Below, piece after piece: positions 1 through 10,370 of a DNA stretch of 64,000 bases. Below the pieces are notes generated by a model that made no database searches, was not told where the DNA came from, and saw nothing but the letters and a program-made list of their open reading frames with translations. Source of the DNA: Laetiporus sulphureus 93-53 (lineage: Eukaryota > Basidiomycota > Agaricomycetes > Polyporales > Laetiporaceae). The stretch lies in assembly GCF_001632365.1 (NCBI RefSeq), contig NW_024468535.1, forward strand, positions 184,820 to 248,819, read 5' to 3'. The translations under genes were made by a program, and so were the position numbers. Positions within the stretch are counted from its first letter, which is position 1; each line of letters opens with the position of its first letter.

Positions 1-667
1 AGCGCCTTAGTGCAAGCATTTCGAGGCTGCAGAAGGTATCTGGTATTATAATATGCATCGTTCTCACTGACAACTTGATACAGGATGTCGAGCTCAGCGA
101 CCGCGACAGGAAGAAACTGAGCACGTTTATAAAAAGGTGGCGTTAATTGCTGGCTGGGGGTGTACATCAAGCATACGAGAAGGGAAAATGTGAAGACGTA
201 TTCCTCTTAAGGTGTCAGGTTGCGGAGCCGCAGCGATATCCCCATACTGTCGATGTGGTACGTCAAACGACCTTACATTCAAATCTTCGATCATAGGTCG
301 TTAAGACTATGGCCAGACCAGGAAGGCGTCGTTTGGCCTAGAGAGACTGCGCATCTGATTGACTCTGGGCACGACCGCCAGTTGGTTGGATCATGTTGGC
401 AGTGTCTCTCTATCTGATCGACACCCTCGTCAAATTGACCAGTTATATCTCGCTTGTTCTTGTCCCTTTTGCAGTCTGGTATTTTTTCCTCCTCAATTTG
501 TACATTAGAGCAGCTGCATAGGTTGAAAATTAGGATTCTCGTGATAGCGCACGTCAGCAGCATTCGCACGTGAGACCCTCGAAACACGGCGCAACTGAAG
601 TAAATGGAACGCATCGGAAGGCCGGAAGCTTCGACAAGACAGCAATCTCTACACGCTGTACGATAGA
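1..667. other. No gene recognised
   Basis: This stretch lies beyond the 3' end of the monooxygenase gene. The minus-strand open frame from 1115 to 291 overlaps the monooxygenase exons in another frame and resembles nothing I know. I see no RNA gene or repeat. Confidence 0.5.
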
Positions 668-2942
668 TCAGCAAACGCCTTCCTTTACTCGATCGAAAAC
701 ACGACTGAAGTATCCCTCCAAGCCATCCAAACCGAAAACCAGCCCGCCCATTATTCCATCTGGCCTGACGATAGCAAGTGTCATCATCTTCTGAGAGCAT
801 GCGTAATTCAGGTATGCGTGGCCCCTTTCGTTCACCACCACGAAATCGGCGTCGAGCAGCTCCGCAGCTGGAGAGGTCCCCTGTGGGTAGATCACGAGAG
901 ACTTCAGGGCGGATGTAGGATATCGTTTCAGCGATTCCAGTATATTTGCGATGGTGTCCGTGTTGCCCGCGAAGAGCATGACTGTGTGATGCGATGGACC
1001 GAAGATATTGAAGAGAGAGATGGGGTTCACTCCACACCTCGGGTCTCGTCCTTAATGTCGATGAGGCGCAGTCCAGGTGCATCAGGTGCCCTATCTCCCG
1101 CACGCACAGTGTCACCCAGCTCGATACCGTATGGATCCATCAGCACTCGCGACGCGCCCTCTAGAGGGAAGCGCTCGTCAACCACGATGGAGCTCCAGCG
1201 GTAGTTGACACCGAGCTGCTTGAGCGGCCCGCCCCTATCCCATGCGGCGGTGCCGCTCCCGTCACTCTTCATCGTGCTTGCGGTCGTGTCTAGAATGGCG
1301 GTGGTGCGCTTCAGGACGGCGGCAATGACGGGCAGGCGCTCTTCGGTGTATGTGGAGAGCAGCGAGGGTGCTGCGAACCCTTTCTCTACGAGTGCGAGCT
1401 TCCAACCGAGGTTGAACTGGGAGTCCCAGTTCCTTAGCGTGCTTCCAGCAGGCTTGCAAACATGGTGCGACGTACCGAGTCTTGGATCCCGGAGTTCATG
1501 CCCTGAGGTGCAACGGAACAGTAAGTGTCTGACAGAAAGGTTGTAAGGAAAAACCCTGCCTGGGCCCCGAACGGAGTGTGAACGTGAGCAGCGTCTACAT
1601 AGCGATTGGTCAAGACATTCCCTAGACAAACAAGACCTTGAGCCACTCACCTCCAGCTACAAATACCCGTCCCTCTCCGAACGTGTCGACCATCCGCATG
1701 TTAGGTCTGCCACATTAATGAAGCTGGGGCAGCTGTTCGATACACCTAAAACCTACCTGAATTCAGAGAGCCATCTGACTTTGCGGACGTTTATGTCATC
1801 CCTGTCAGTTCCGGTGCGGATTGTCTTGATCAGCTCTTCTTGGTCCGACACCATCCTTGCATGGTCAATTCTGCCTCCTAGGATCAAAGCGAACAAGCCT
1901 TCTTCCTCGGTAGGCCTCAGCATCACGCTGTGGGGCACAGCCACGCATCAGAATGCAACCGTTTGAACGATGGTCACTTGGAAACCGACAGGATGGTCGA
2001 CATACCTCCCCAGAAGTGCCAGTACTAGATGTTCGTGAGCAGGCGCGGGAGTGACAGAGGAAACGGTGATGAACACACCTTGCGGTCCAGTCCCTCTACT
2101 TCGAGATCACCAACAACAAACCACATTTCTTCCCCTCTGGTCTCACCTAGGAAGGACAGGCCAAGCTGCCTGCGTACAGTTCCTATTTTATATGTGTCAA
2201 GGGAGGAATCGTTCCATCTATCAGAGGCCTACCTCTCGCACCATCAGTTCCTACAAGCCAGTGAGAGGAGATCGTCTCTTGGATCTTCGCATCGCCTTGT
2301 CTCTTCACAACATGGGCATCGACACGGTCTGCAAACTGCTCGAAATCACGTAGCTCTGTGCCGAACTCGACTTGACACCCTAGCCTCTCTATATGAGAGC
2401 GTAGGATCGCCTCTGCATTGTCTTGCCCAAGTGCTAGAATATTCGGCTTTTCCATTAATTATTAAACAGTGGCACCATCAGGGACAGAGTACAAATTATA
2501 TTGTGAGGGGGCATACATATTGAACGGCCGGTGTCGGCTCAACGTTGGGTGCCATAGAGTAAGTCTTGATGGGTTCCGCGCCTCCAGGTACTCTGTATAC
2601 CCGGTTGTAAAAGAGCGATAGAGCTTTCGCTTGCACGTCTGGTAGAACGCCTAGGTAATGAAACAGTTCCTGAGAGCGCGGCTACCAACAGAGGTGTTAT
2701 CAGAATAGGTCAGACGGTACTTCACGGGAAAATTGGCACCATAATACCTGCCCCGCGCTGTCCGGGGCGAGGAGTCCGTTCCCTCTCAATGATGCGCACA
2801 GAAATGCCATTCCTGAGTAGAGATAGGGCAAGTACAAGTCCTACAGGCCCTGCACCAACCTATAGAGACCGGTGAGTCGTCGAAGGCGTCGAGAAAATCA
2901 GCGACGTACCACTAGAACAGACGTTGACTTTTCGGAGGCCAT
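668..2942 (-). CDS. FAD-dependent aromatic monooxygenase (phenol 2-monooxygenase type)
   Basis: Flavoprotein hydroxylase of the phenol hydroxylase/TfdB family, which uses NAD(P)H and O2 to hydroxylate aromatic rings; the substrate cannot be told. Exon 1 (2942-2910, MASEKSTSVLV) joins across a 50-base intron to VGAGPVGLVLALSLL, the FAD-binding GxGxxG fold. A second intron (2739-2682) joins GAGIM to PRSQELFHYLG. Later landmarks are WLVGTDGARG (DG motif), LGLSFLGETRG, LRPTEEEGLF, RVFVAGDAAHVHTP (second FAD motif), GMNSGIQDS and FNLGWKLALVEKG. The C-terminus is the thioredoxin-like phenol-hydroxylase domain (IFGPSHHTVMLFAG), ending FDRVKEGVC. One intron near 1570-1500 appears to be GC-AG. Two joins are unclear: YWHFWG to VMLRPTEE near 2000-1930, and a frame change near 1030. 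The gene may therefore be slightly damaged. Confidence 0.85.
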
Positions 2943-4621
2943 GGTTCTTCACTCGTTGGGGAGAATAGATGATTTGGCACGTGGTACCGCCCATGACAAC
3001 TTCATCGTAAGTCAACATCCGGACTGGTGACAAATGTCGAACCCTATGACTCCGTGAGCATTTCCATTGAAGGAATACCAGTAGGCTCAAGGAACATTCG
3101 GAAGCAACTGATTTTCGCGAAGAACTGAGAACCATCGTGGGAGGTTCAAATCGCCACAGCGATCATAGCTACGGCAGGATGGGGATGGTGTTGTCTATGA
3201 GTGACTGAGGGGTGAAAGAAGGCTGATGTTAGCATGGAGGCCAAGTAGGTATCAGATACGAGTCAGAAGCCATTTCACAAGGGAATATAATATTTCAATT
3301 ACAAGATGACAATGCAGAGTAATGACAGGAGATGTAGAAATCAAAGTGTGAGCGAAAAATAAAGAAGCGCCCGGAGGAGATTGAACTCCAGAGTCAAGAC
3401 CCTCATGGACGGGTTCCCTTTTAGGGTGGCCGCAAGGGTCTGGTCACGAGACTAAAACGTAATCACTCTCACCAAAAAGTCCAAAATGATGATGTAAGCG
3501 CCTTCCGGTTCACTTGGCTCCCATCCTCCCTTCCCTGTCTGTGTGAAAACCTGTCTTCTGGCAACGACCGACGACATCACACGCCCACCTTGGGTAAATT
3601 AACGTACGTCGTCCTTATCTCCAGTGGCCACCATTGCAGCGTCCTCCGATAGGCGAGCTGACCGATTTTTTCAGCGACAACCCCGCCACACGAGCCCAAA
3701 TGAATGCTCCGTGCGCCACAATGCCCGCTCTCTTCCTCGATGTGCACTCTGACTATCTGCGTATCAGAGTCCAAAGTAGCAGCTCAGGCATTGGGCTACT
3801 TGATAATGGCCCATTGAGCGTGAAGCGTGCGTCCTGGCGCTTTTGAAAACGCCGTGAACATATACGCTGATCCCCTTCCTTCTAGTTAGTTGTTCGGGTT
3901 ACAGGCCTTCCTTTCACGACATCTCGGGAAAGAGAACTCATAGTTGAGATCCATGTGGGATCGACGAGTAAGCAAGTGTCCTATTTGTACAAAGGATCGT
4001 CGAGTGAATGCAACGAATTCCTGGACGGATTGTGAGCAACGTTTGCCCGTTTGTTTTTATTTTTTTCATGTTGACTGCACGTTGTTTTTAGCACGGTTGG
4101 TGCTGCTCCGACATTGGCGGTGGACGTCTGCGTGAAGCGAAATAAGCACAACGATTTGGTAGGCAAGCACGTCGTTCCCATCGTTTCGTTGCCCGATCGG
4201 AAGCAGTGCGGTGCGTCTTGTGGTGAGGTTGCGTATTCGTTTTTCTCACCGTGACATGTACTCCGGCAGAGCTTGTTATTCCGTTGTCCTCGTCCGGAAC
4301 CAGGACACATGCCCAAGAGGTGAAAATCACCGTTGAAGTCACCTTTTCCGTGCAATCAGAAGGGCCCACCGTCGCAACTGGGCCACCTTCTATGCCGATC
4401 CAGAAGGCTACGCATGCGCAGATGATGAAGCGGAAAAAAGTGCGCATTCAATTGCACACTCAAGGGTTTTTTCAATACATAGCTGAGCTGATAATCACTC
4501 ATCTACAGAAGAAGGGCAAGAAGTCTGACAAACAGCGTGAAGGGGATCATCTTGCGACTACCTCCAAGAGTGTAAATGGTGTGTTCTGAAGGACTCATCT
4601 GACGATATATCTGATGGCTGA
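2943..4621. other. Intergenic, no clear gene
   Basis: This 1.7 kb separates the monooxygenase 5' end from the NTPase-nuclease gene. Open frames on both strands at 3577-3846 and 4088-4589 show no family signature. The plus frame at 4251-4589 is basic and could hold an N-terminal exon of the downstream gene, but I found no convincing splice join. A tRNA-like 3' half is discussed among the rejected items. Confidence 0.4.
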
Positions 4622-6728
4622 TCAAGTTTTGTTCAAGCACCGGGGCCTTCTACCGCCGGTGGCAGCACAGTCTCTGAAGCCGAAGAATGGTTGTGGGAGC
4701 CGCACCTTAAGCAGAAGTGGGAGACTGCTCCTCAAACCTGGCAGCAGTTCCTGCAGCATTGGTCAAGCCAACCGGACGAGGACACGGAACCTGCTCCTTA
4801 TTCCATGTCACTCGGGCTGGCCACACGGCCCCCCAACTTGCCTAGCACTATTTTAGTATTGGCGTCCTATAAGAAGCTTTTTGATCGAGCGTGGGACTTC
4901 TACAATCGTTATTATCGCCAAGGAATACTGCTTACAGGTCAACCCGGAACAGGTATGTCGCACATGTCCTTATTGTTGGCGTGACGGCGATGAAACATTT
5001 GGCCTCTTCCTAGGTAAATCCACCTGGTTGTGGTATGTTCTTACCCGGCTCTTGAGGAGGGGGAAAAACGTGGTGCTTTCTTGGAGCGGGGACGTTTTTC
5101 TGTTCTACTCTGGTACCGTTTATGAGGTGCAGAGCGGCGCCTTCTCCGGCAACTATCTTCCGCGGCCTCCTCTGTTGGGAAAGAACGAGAAAGATTCCTC
5201 TTTGCGTTATATCTGGGGACTGATAGATGCAGAGAGCACGGTTACAGAGCCCCCCCCCGAGCTTGGTACTTGATGGCGGCATCTTTCCGATTCATGCTTC
5301 GTCTCCCAATCAAAGTCGGTATAAGGGTTGGAGCACACAGCGAAAGGCGCACACATGGGGCATGCCTCTGTGGGAACCTGAGGAACTTAAACGAGGGTAC
5401 GTCGCTATTGATATCATCCCAGAGCTTACACTGATCCACTTTCATCGCAGTTTTGAGCTGCAGGATCAGTATGAGGCGTTGTTGGAAGACGTGACCAAGG
5501 CCTACATGGATCCCTCGCTTCCTCGCATTCCTGCGGTTGCCAACGTCATGCAAGCTGCTGACGACAATCACGACGACAATCGAGGCACGCACGGTGGCTG
5601 TGAACGTGCTCTCAAGCCATTGAAAAAGAGCATGCTCAAAAAACACGCCCGCTTGCAAATGCTGAAAACTCTCGAAAACGTCATTGATCTGTACGGCCAC
5701 TCTGCACGTGACGTTTATATGGGAGTATTTGATCCGGACACCATGCGAGCTCGTCTTTTGCACGCAGTGCGAAACGTGACCTGGGCAGACCTTAGAAAGG
5801 GCCTACCTAGCGATAACCCCGGAGAGCTCTCCCATCGCATAGTGGCTGTCATTGTGAAGCCGGCTGATGGTCCGGCTGAGGACCAGTTCTTCCTAGGATT
5901 CAAGTCCGACCATATCCAACGCGAAGTCGAGGATCGATTGAAGCTCACTCAAATTGATGATGCATTCTCATTGTTGCGCAACTGCCTTGTGACTCCGCGA
6001 GGTACCTCGCTTGGCGGGTTTGTTTTCGAGAACTTGGCAAACAGTTACCTATCAGGCTTGACACCGACGACTCCTGAATATCCCTCATTGCTTCCTATGC
6101 GAAGAAGCCCGCAAGGCCGGACGTTTGTTGCTCCTGAAATGCCAGTGGTAGCTTCGACTCCTACACTTTCACTTCCTATTCGACGGAGAACACGAACGAA
6201 ATTTGAAGTGAACAAATCCTCGGCTGTGCGGCTCAAATTACCTGTAGATGAATGCTTCTACATCCCGATCTCTCAAAATAACCCGTTGTTTGACTCGTTC
6301 ATGATTGAATGTGACGACGACGGTGCCACGTTGTGGATCTTTCAGATGACTGTGGGCAAGGAGCACCGTGGTTCAGCATCCGGCTATGATATCATCACTG
6401 GTATCGAGGAATTCGTTCGCAGACAACTACGTCAGCATGCAAAGGTACCGAGCGACGAAGATGGCAGTGTCATTGGTCAGAAACGGAGTGGGCCTGCTCC
6501 TGAGGGATCGCGGAAGAAGTTGAAGAGCGCTTGCGAGCATGTCGATGTGAAGTCAAAATTTGTTCTTGTCTGTCCTGATCAAGCACAACAGTGGACAATG
6601 CCCATTGGTTGGAAGGACGATAAGGGGTCGGTGTACTGTCAAACGATCCCTATCCAGGTGAGTTTCTACCATCATCTTCCAATGAATGCCAATGCGAAAT
6701 AACTTGCGCGTCTCAGGACTATATATGA
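4622..6728 (+). CDS. Crinkler/RHS-type P-loop NTPase with C-terminal nuclease-like domain, frame broken
   Basis: Member of the large eukaryotic effector-like class joining a P-loop NTPase to a restriction-endonuclease-fold domain, common in Agaricomycetes. The coding frame is open from 4622; the true start is not found and lies upstream. Walker A (GQPGTGKST) is split by an intron at 4953-5013. It is followed by WLWYVLTRLLRRGK, a strand around FLFYSGTVYEV, WGLIDAES and then IHASSPNQSRYKGWS and TWGMPLWEPEEL, the conserved sensor/C-terminal NTPase block. The last third has NPLFDSFMIE, LWIFQMTVGKEH and KFVLVCPD, which I read as the nuclease fold with Q-x-T where many enzymes have E-x-K. A final intron (6658-6716) leads to a four-codon exon ending at 6728. 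WGLIDAES and IHASSPN lie in different frames, and the switch falls on nine C (5250-5258). It is a pseudogene, an assembly error or a slippage site. Confidence 0.75.
4953..5013 (+). other. Intron splitting the Walker A codons
   Basis: Donor G|GTATGT and acceptor TTCCTAG| bring GGA ACA G together with GT AAA TCC, giving G-T-G-K-S. The exact restoration of the P-loop is strong evidence for this intron. Confidence 0.9.
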
Positions 6729-8506
6729 GGCCACTATCAGTCATTATTTCCGTCTGCAATCTCTCTGTAAAGACTTTGATTTGTATAGTTCGTGTTCTTT
6801 CTTTCTATCTTGTATTATAACCTTGACATGGACGGAGCACGAGGCGATCGTTGCTCACCATTCCATGGATTATGAAGAAGTTGCGATACTTCATTCGGCA
6901 GGCGCACGCTTGATAGTCTGACTCGGAAGACACGGTAATGCACGGGTATTGTGTCCAGTTCACTTCATCGATTTCTATAACATGCACGTTGAGTCGATCT
7001 GGCCCCATCGACATGAGGAAGCCTGCAATCTGCGCAAAGTGATGATGTTGTCGAACAGCTGTGCAACGGGGCCATCGACGGTGAGGCTCGTGACTCGTGC
7101 AGCAGCGGCCATCTCTTTGCCGTGTAATCTCTGACGGCATCGTCGCAGCCGTGTGTTGTCCCCGCTAGCCTGTACTACGGATATTTGCGGGCCACGGGGA
7201 GAACGGTCGTCCACTGCCCACAGGCGGTTCTGCGAGAAGACGTCGTAGTGATGGCCTCGGAGAAAAATGTTCTCAGCCACTGTTCTTTTTGAATGGAAGA
7301 AGCTCGTCGATCCATCATAACCCTAGCGCTGATTGTAATGTCAATTATCAGATGACGTACAGACTTCTCTCGTTTCTTATGTGATGGTATGGCTTGAAGA
7401 TGCCACCCAGTGCAGCCACAAGTCTTTCGATCTGATATCGCATGTTACGAACGCTGGGGCCCTTGGTCTTCTCGGTTGCCTAGTCCTGCGATATCTTCGC
7501 AAGTTCAGGATGTCAGGCTAGCAGGGTCTCAGTCTGAGCGGTGAGCCAGGCAGAACGAATGATTGGGGAGGAACGATTAATGATAGCTCAGAATTAGAAC
7601 TGGGAGCTTTTTTTTTTGAATTTACGCGTACGCAGTTCGACATCTGTAAATCGAATGAGGACCTATGAGGTCAATCGAGGTTTTTGAATAATTGACATAA
7701 ATCATTTAAAATCTATTTCAGCATCAGATAAGTATGAATGTTTAGAAACATTACAGATATTTTTCACCTCAATCAAGTGCAGTTATGCTTAAAAGGGTTG
7801 AACTCTTTTATCATACTTTCACCATCATTCAATGCAAACTATCGGTTCTTACAACCCAGTGCTTCGGAATTTAAAAGTACATCGCTGCTTTCGCGAGGCA
7901 ATCGATGCGCATGTCGCCACTCCCATCTTTCCAACGACTTCAGCCTTCAAATCTTGCTTTCCAGGAAACCTAGCACTCAGCAGGAGGGCCAATTGCGCGG
8001 CAGCTCCCCCCAGAAGCTGGGGCAGGGAATTGTGAAGAGAAGCCGTTTGATTTGTCTACAACGTGCAACCGGCCGCCCCTCCTGAAAATCCGTCCATAAC
8101 GCTGACACTCAAGCCCACGGACTCAAAAGGTACGGAATCGAGTGCTAGATGCTGCGAGAAATGCGTTTAAGTAGAAGGTTTCCAGCAAGTTCGAGCGTTC
8201 TGCAGGGTTGGATAGCGCTCACACCGCAGAGGCTCGATCTTGGGACAATCGCTCTTATCTTGCGCAGGAGAAATTACACACGTGTCCCTCTTACTGTGCG
8301 GAACGACCAGAGTGGCTGGTTTTCGTGGATCCGCGATTGTTGCGGCGGTAGCCCGCTTACCGCCATTCCACAAATCCCTCTCGTCACCCACAAGGTGTTG
8401 AACATCGATATCTGGATTCTGATTGCTGCGGGTGTTCGTGCTTGTCTTCCCGAGAATCTTGCTCGTTCATCTAGAACTCGACGGTCGATCTCGCCGATCT
8501 GCACTT
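6729..8506. other. Intergenic; weak minus-strand frames at 6805-7280
   Basis: Two overlapping minus-strand frames (7280-6975 and 7140-6805) could join into a short protein, with segments such as VTSLTVDGPVAQLFDN and MGPDRLNVHVIEIDEV that faintly recall LRR parts of F-box proteins. I cannot assign a family. The rest (7281-8506) holds nothing I recognise apart from a T9 run near 7611. Confidence 0.3.
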
Positions 8507-10340
8507 ATGGCCGGTGATTTTACGGCTGCCAACATGTTGTCCCGCACGCTTCCGGAGGCTCTCAACTTTCGGAGGGATCAAGTGCCTGTTCAGGGTGCAT
8601 TGGCGGAGCTACGCAAAGAGTCTCTCGACATCTACAATCGTCTCCACTCAATATCCGAAGACATTGACTTCGTGAACGATATCTGTGCGGCGTACCCCCA
8701 TCTTCCTGTCCTACGTGAGCCCACCTTCTAAGTCAAGTTTGAGAGCCGCTACTCATGTCCCTTTATTCAGCAAATCAGCGCTGTGGCGCCTGGTACGTTG
8801 ATCCGGCGATTGTGCGTTCCATAGACTCTTTATAGTGGGAGTACCGTAACAACTGATCCCAAGGCAAGGGAAGAAACAGCATATTTCAAGTCCACTGATG
8901 GCCACTTCGGTAATTGGAGCTTCAACCTCCGTCGACCCAATCTTCACCTGCTGTCAATCATTGCCTGCGAAGGCGGGTACGTCAACCTGCGTACCAATGT
9001 TCGGAATCGCGGTAATTGCTGACGATATCGACCAGGATGATACTAGTGGATTCTACGCGAGCGGGTAAGAAGGTGCCGGATGCACTTTCGAAGACCGTAC
9101 CCATCTGGTGTGCTGTCATCAATCGTGCCGTGCGCCGCAAGTACTCGAGTCCCGAAAAGGATGATTGGGATACGCAACTGTACTGCTCAGCCTCAGCTGT
9201 CAGTGCTCAAGAGCAGGCCCAAATTGAGGCTCGGCTTGATACCTGGGTCGATTCGCTCATCGTAGGCAGCCCACTCTGTTCTCCCAGATCGATGCTGAGA
9301 CAGCTCGCAGGACTCTGCCTACATCTTAGCAGACCTTTTGCAGCCTTTACGACCAGTATGGGTCACTCCTTCGACTTCCGTTCTACCAGACCTGTCGCCA
9401 GGCCGGAACCTCCCGTTCTACCCAATCGTCTGCGTCTCTGCATCTCAGCAGATCCATGAAGGACTGCAACGGCGGTCGCACGGCTTTGCATACATCCAGG
9501 GCTCCGGAGACGACCACGAGTCCTGGGGCATGGTCAGTTTGTTTCATGTAGCTTTGTGTCTGAAGAAACTAAAGGAAAACACAACACAAGGGGTTGAACC
9601 CGCCGTTGTTCTGGGAGAACAAGGACGAGCTTCTGGCGTGCGATAGACCGGGTCTGTCGGCACTAATAAGACCTATCGTCGCCAGGACTCGAGCACCGGC
9701 GCAGCATGATGGATGGACGGTCAAGCCTTCGCCGATCTCGCACATCGGTGGTCAGATCCTAGTCGGTGTGGTAGACGACCTACCGTTCCCCGCTCCACGT
9801 TCGCTGCCAGGCAGCTCGGTTGCGCTGGCATATGTCCTGCTCACGCACAGACCCTGGCTAGCAAGTCCACAAAACGGAGCGAGCGAGGATATCCTCGGCC
9901 TCCAGATGTTGGAAGGCAAGAAGGACCAGATCCACTTCCTTCAGAACGTCCTACCTCGGTCAATGGCGTTCATCGGCACATGCCTCACTAAGGACATGCA
10001 GATTTGCGTCTGCTGCGATACTGGCAAGGATGCATGCGTCGGCGTCGCGTTGGCGGCTCTGCAGCTGTTCTTTGACGATTCGGGCAAGTTTGCGGCAACT
10101 CGCGAGCAGCAGGCGGCGCTGAGTAAGTAATAGTATGCAAAGTCCTCTTCACTACGAGATATCTCTAATACAACCCTAGGGAGCACTGCGAGCAAACAGT
10201 CGTTACAAAAGCGGCTACAATGGATCATCTCTAGCAGACCCCAGGCAAACCCCTCCCGCGTCACGCTCAAGCGTGTCAACGAATATATCCTAACGTCGCC
10301 TTCCTTCCGCCGTCAGCGCGGCGTCGACTGCTCAACGTGA
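8507..10340 (+). CDS. RIT1: Initiator tRNA phosphoribosyl transferase
   Basis: Rit1 adds a 2'-O-ribosyl phosphate to A64 of initiator tRNA-Met, which keeps it out of elongation. The start at 8507 gives MAGDFTAANMLSRT followed by the typical ELRKESLDIYNRLHSI. Splicing yields PNQRCGAWYVDPAI, then YFKSTDGHFGNWSFNLRRP, VDSTRAGKKVPDALSKTVP (the DSTRxGK signature) and IWCAVINRAV. Introns at 9262-9310, after GAGDDH-like GSGDDHESWGM (joins to GLNPPLFWENKDE), and at 10123-10179 all keep frame. The C-terminus has VGVALAALQLFFDD and RLQWIISSRPQANPSRVTL, matching the family to its end. Five or more introns are needed. Length and motif order look complete. The gene converges on the calpain gene with only 30 bases between stop codons. 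Confidence 0.93.
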
Positions 10341-10370
10341 CTCTGACTCTTGTTCTTGCTATCTAGGGTG

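Noticed and set aside
291..1115. 274-codon minus frame
   Set aside because: Overlaps monooxygenase exons in a different frame and shows no family signature.
3365..3480. tRNA-like 3' half on the minus strand (GGAGTTCAATCTCC followed by an acceptor-like CCGGGCGC)
   Set aside because: No matching 5' acceptor arm, poor T-stem pairing and no credible anticodon arm upstream. At most a relic.
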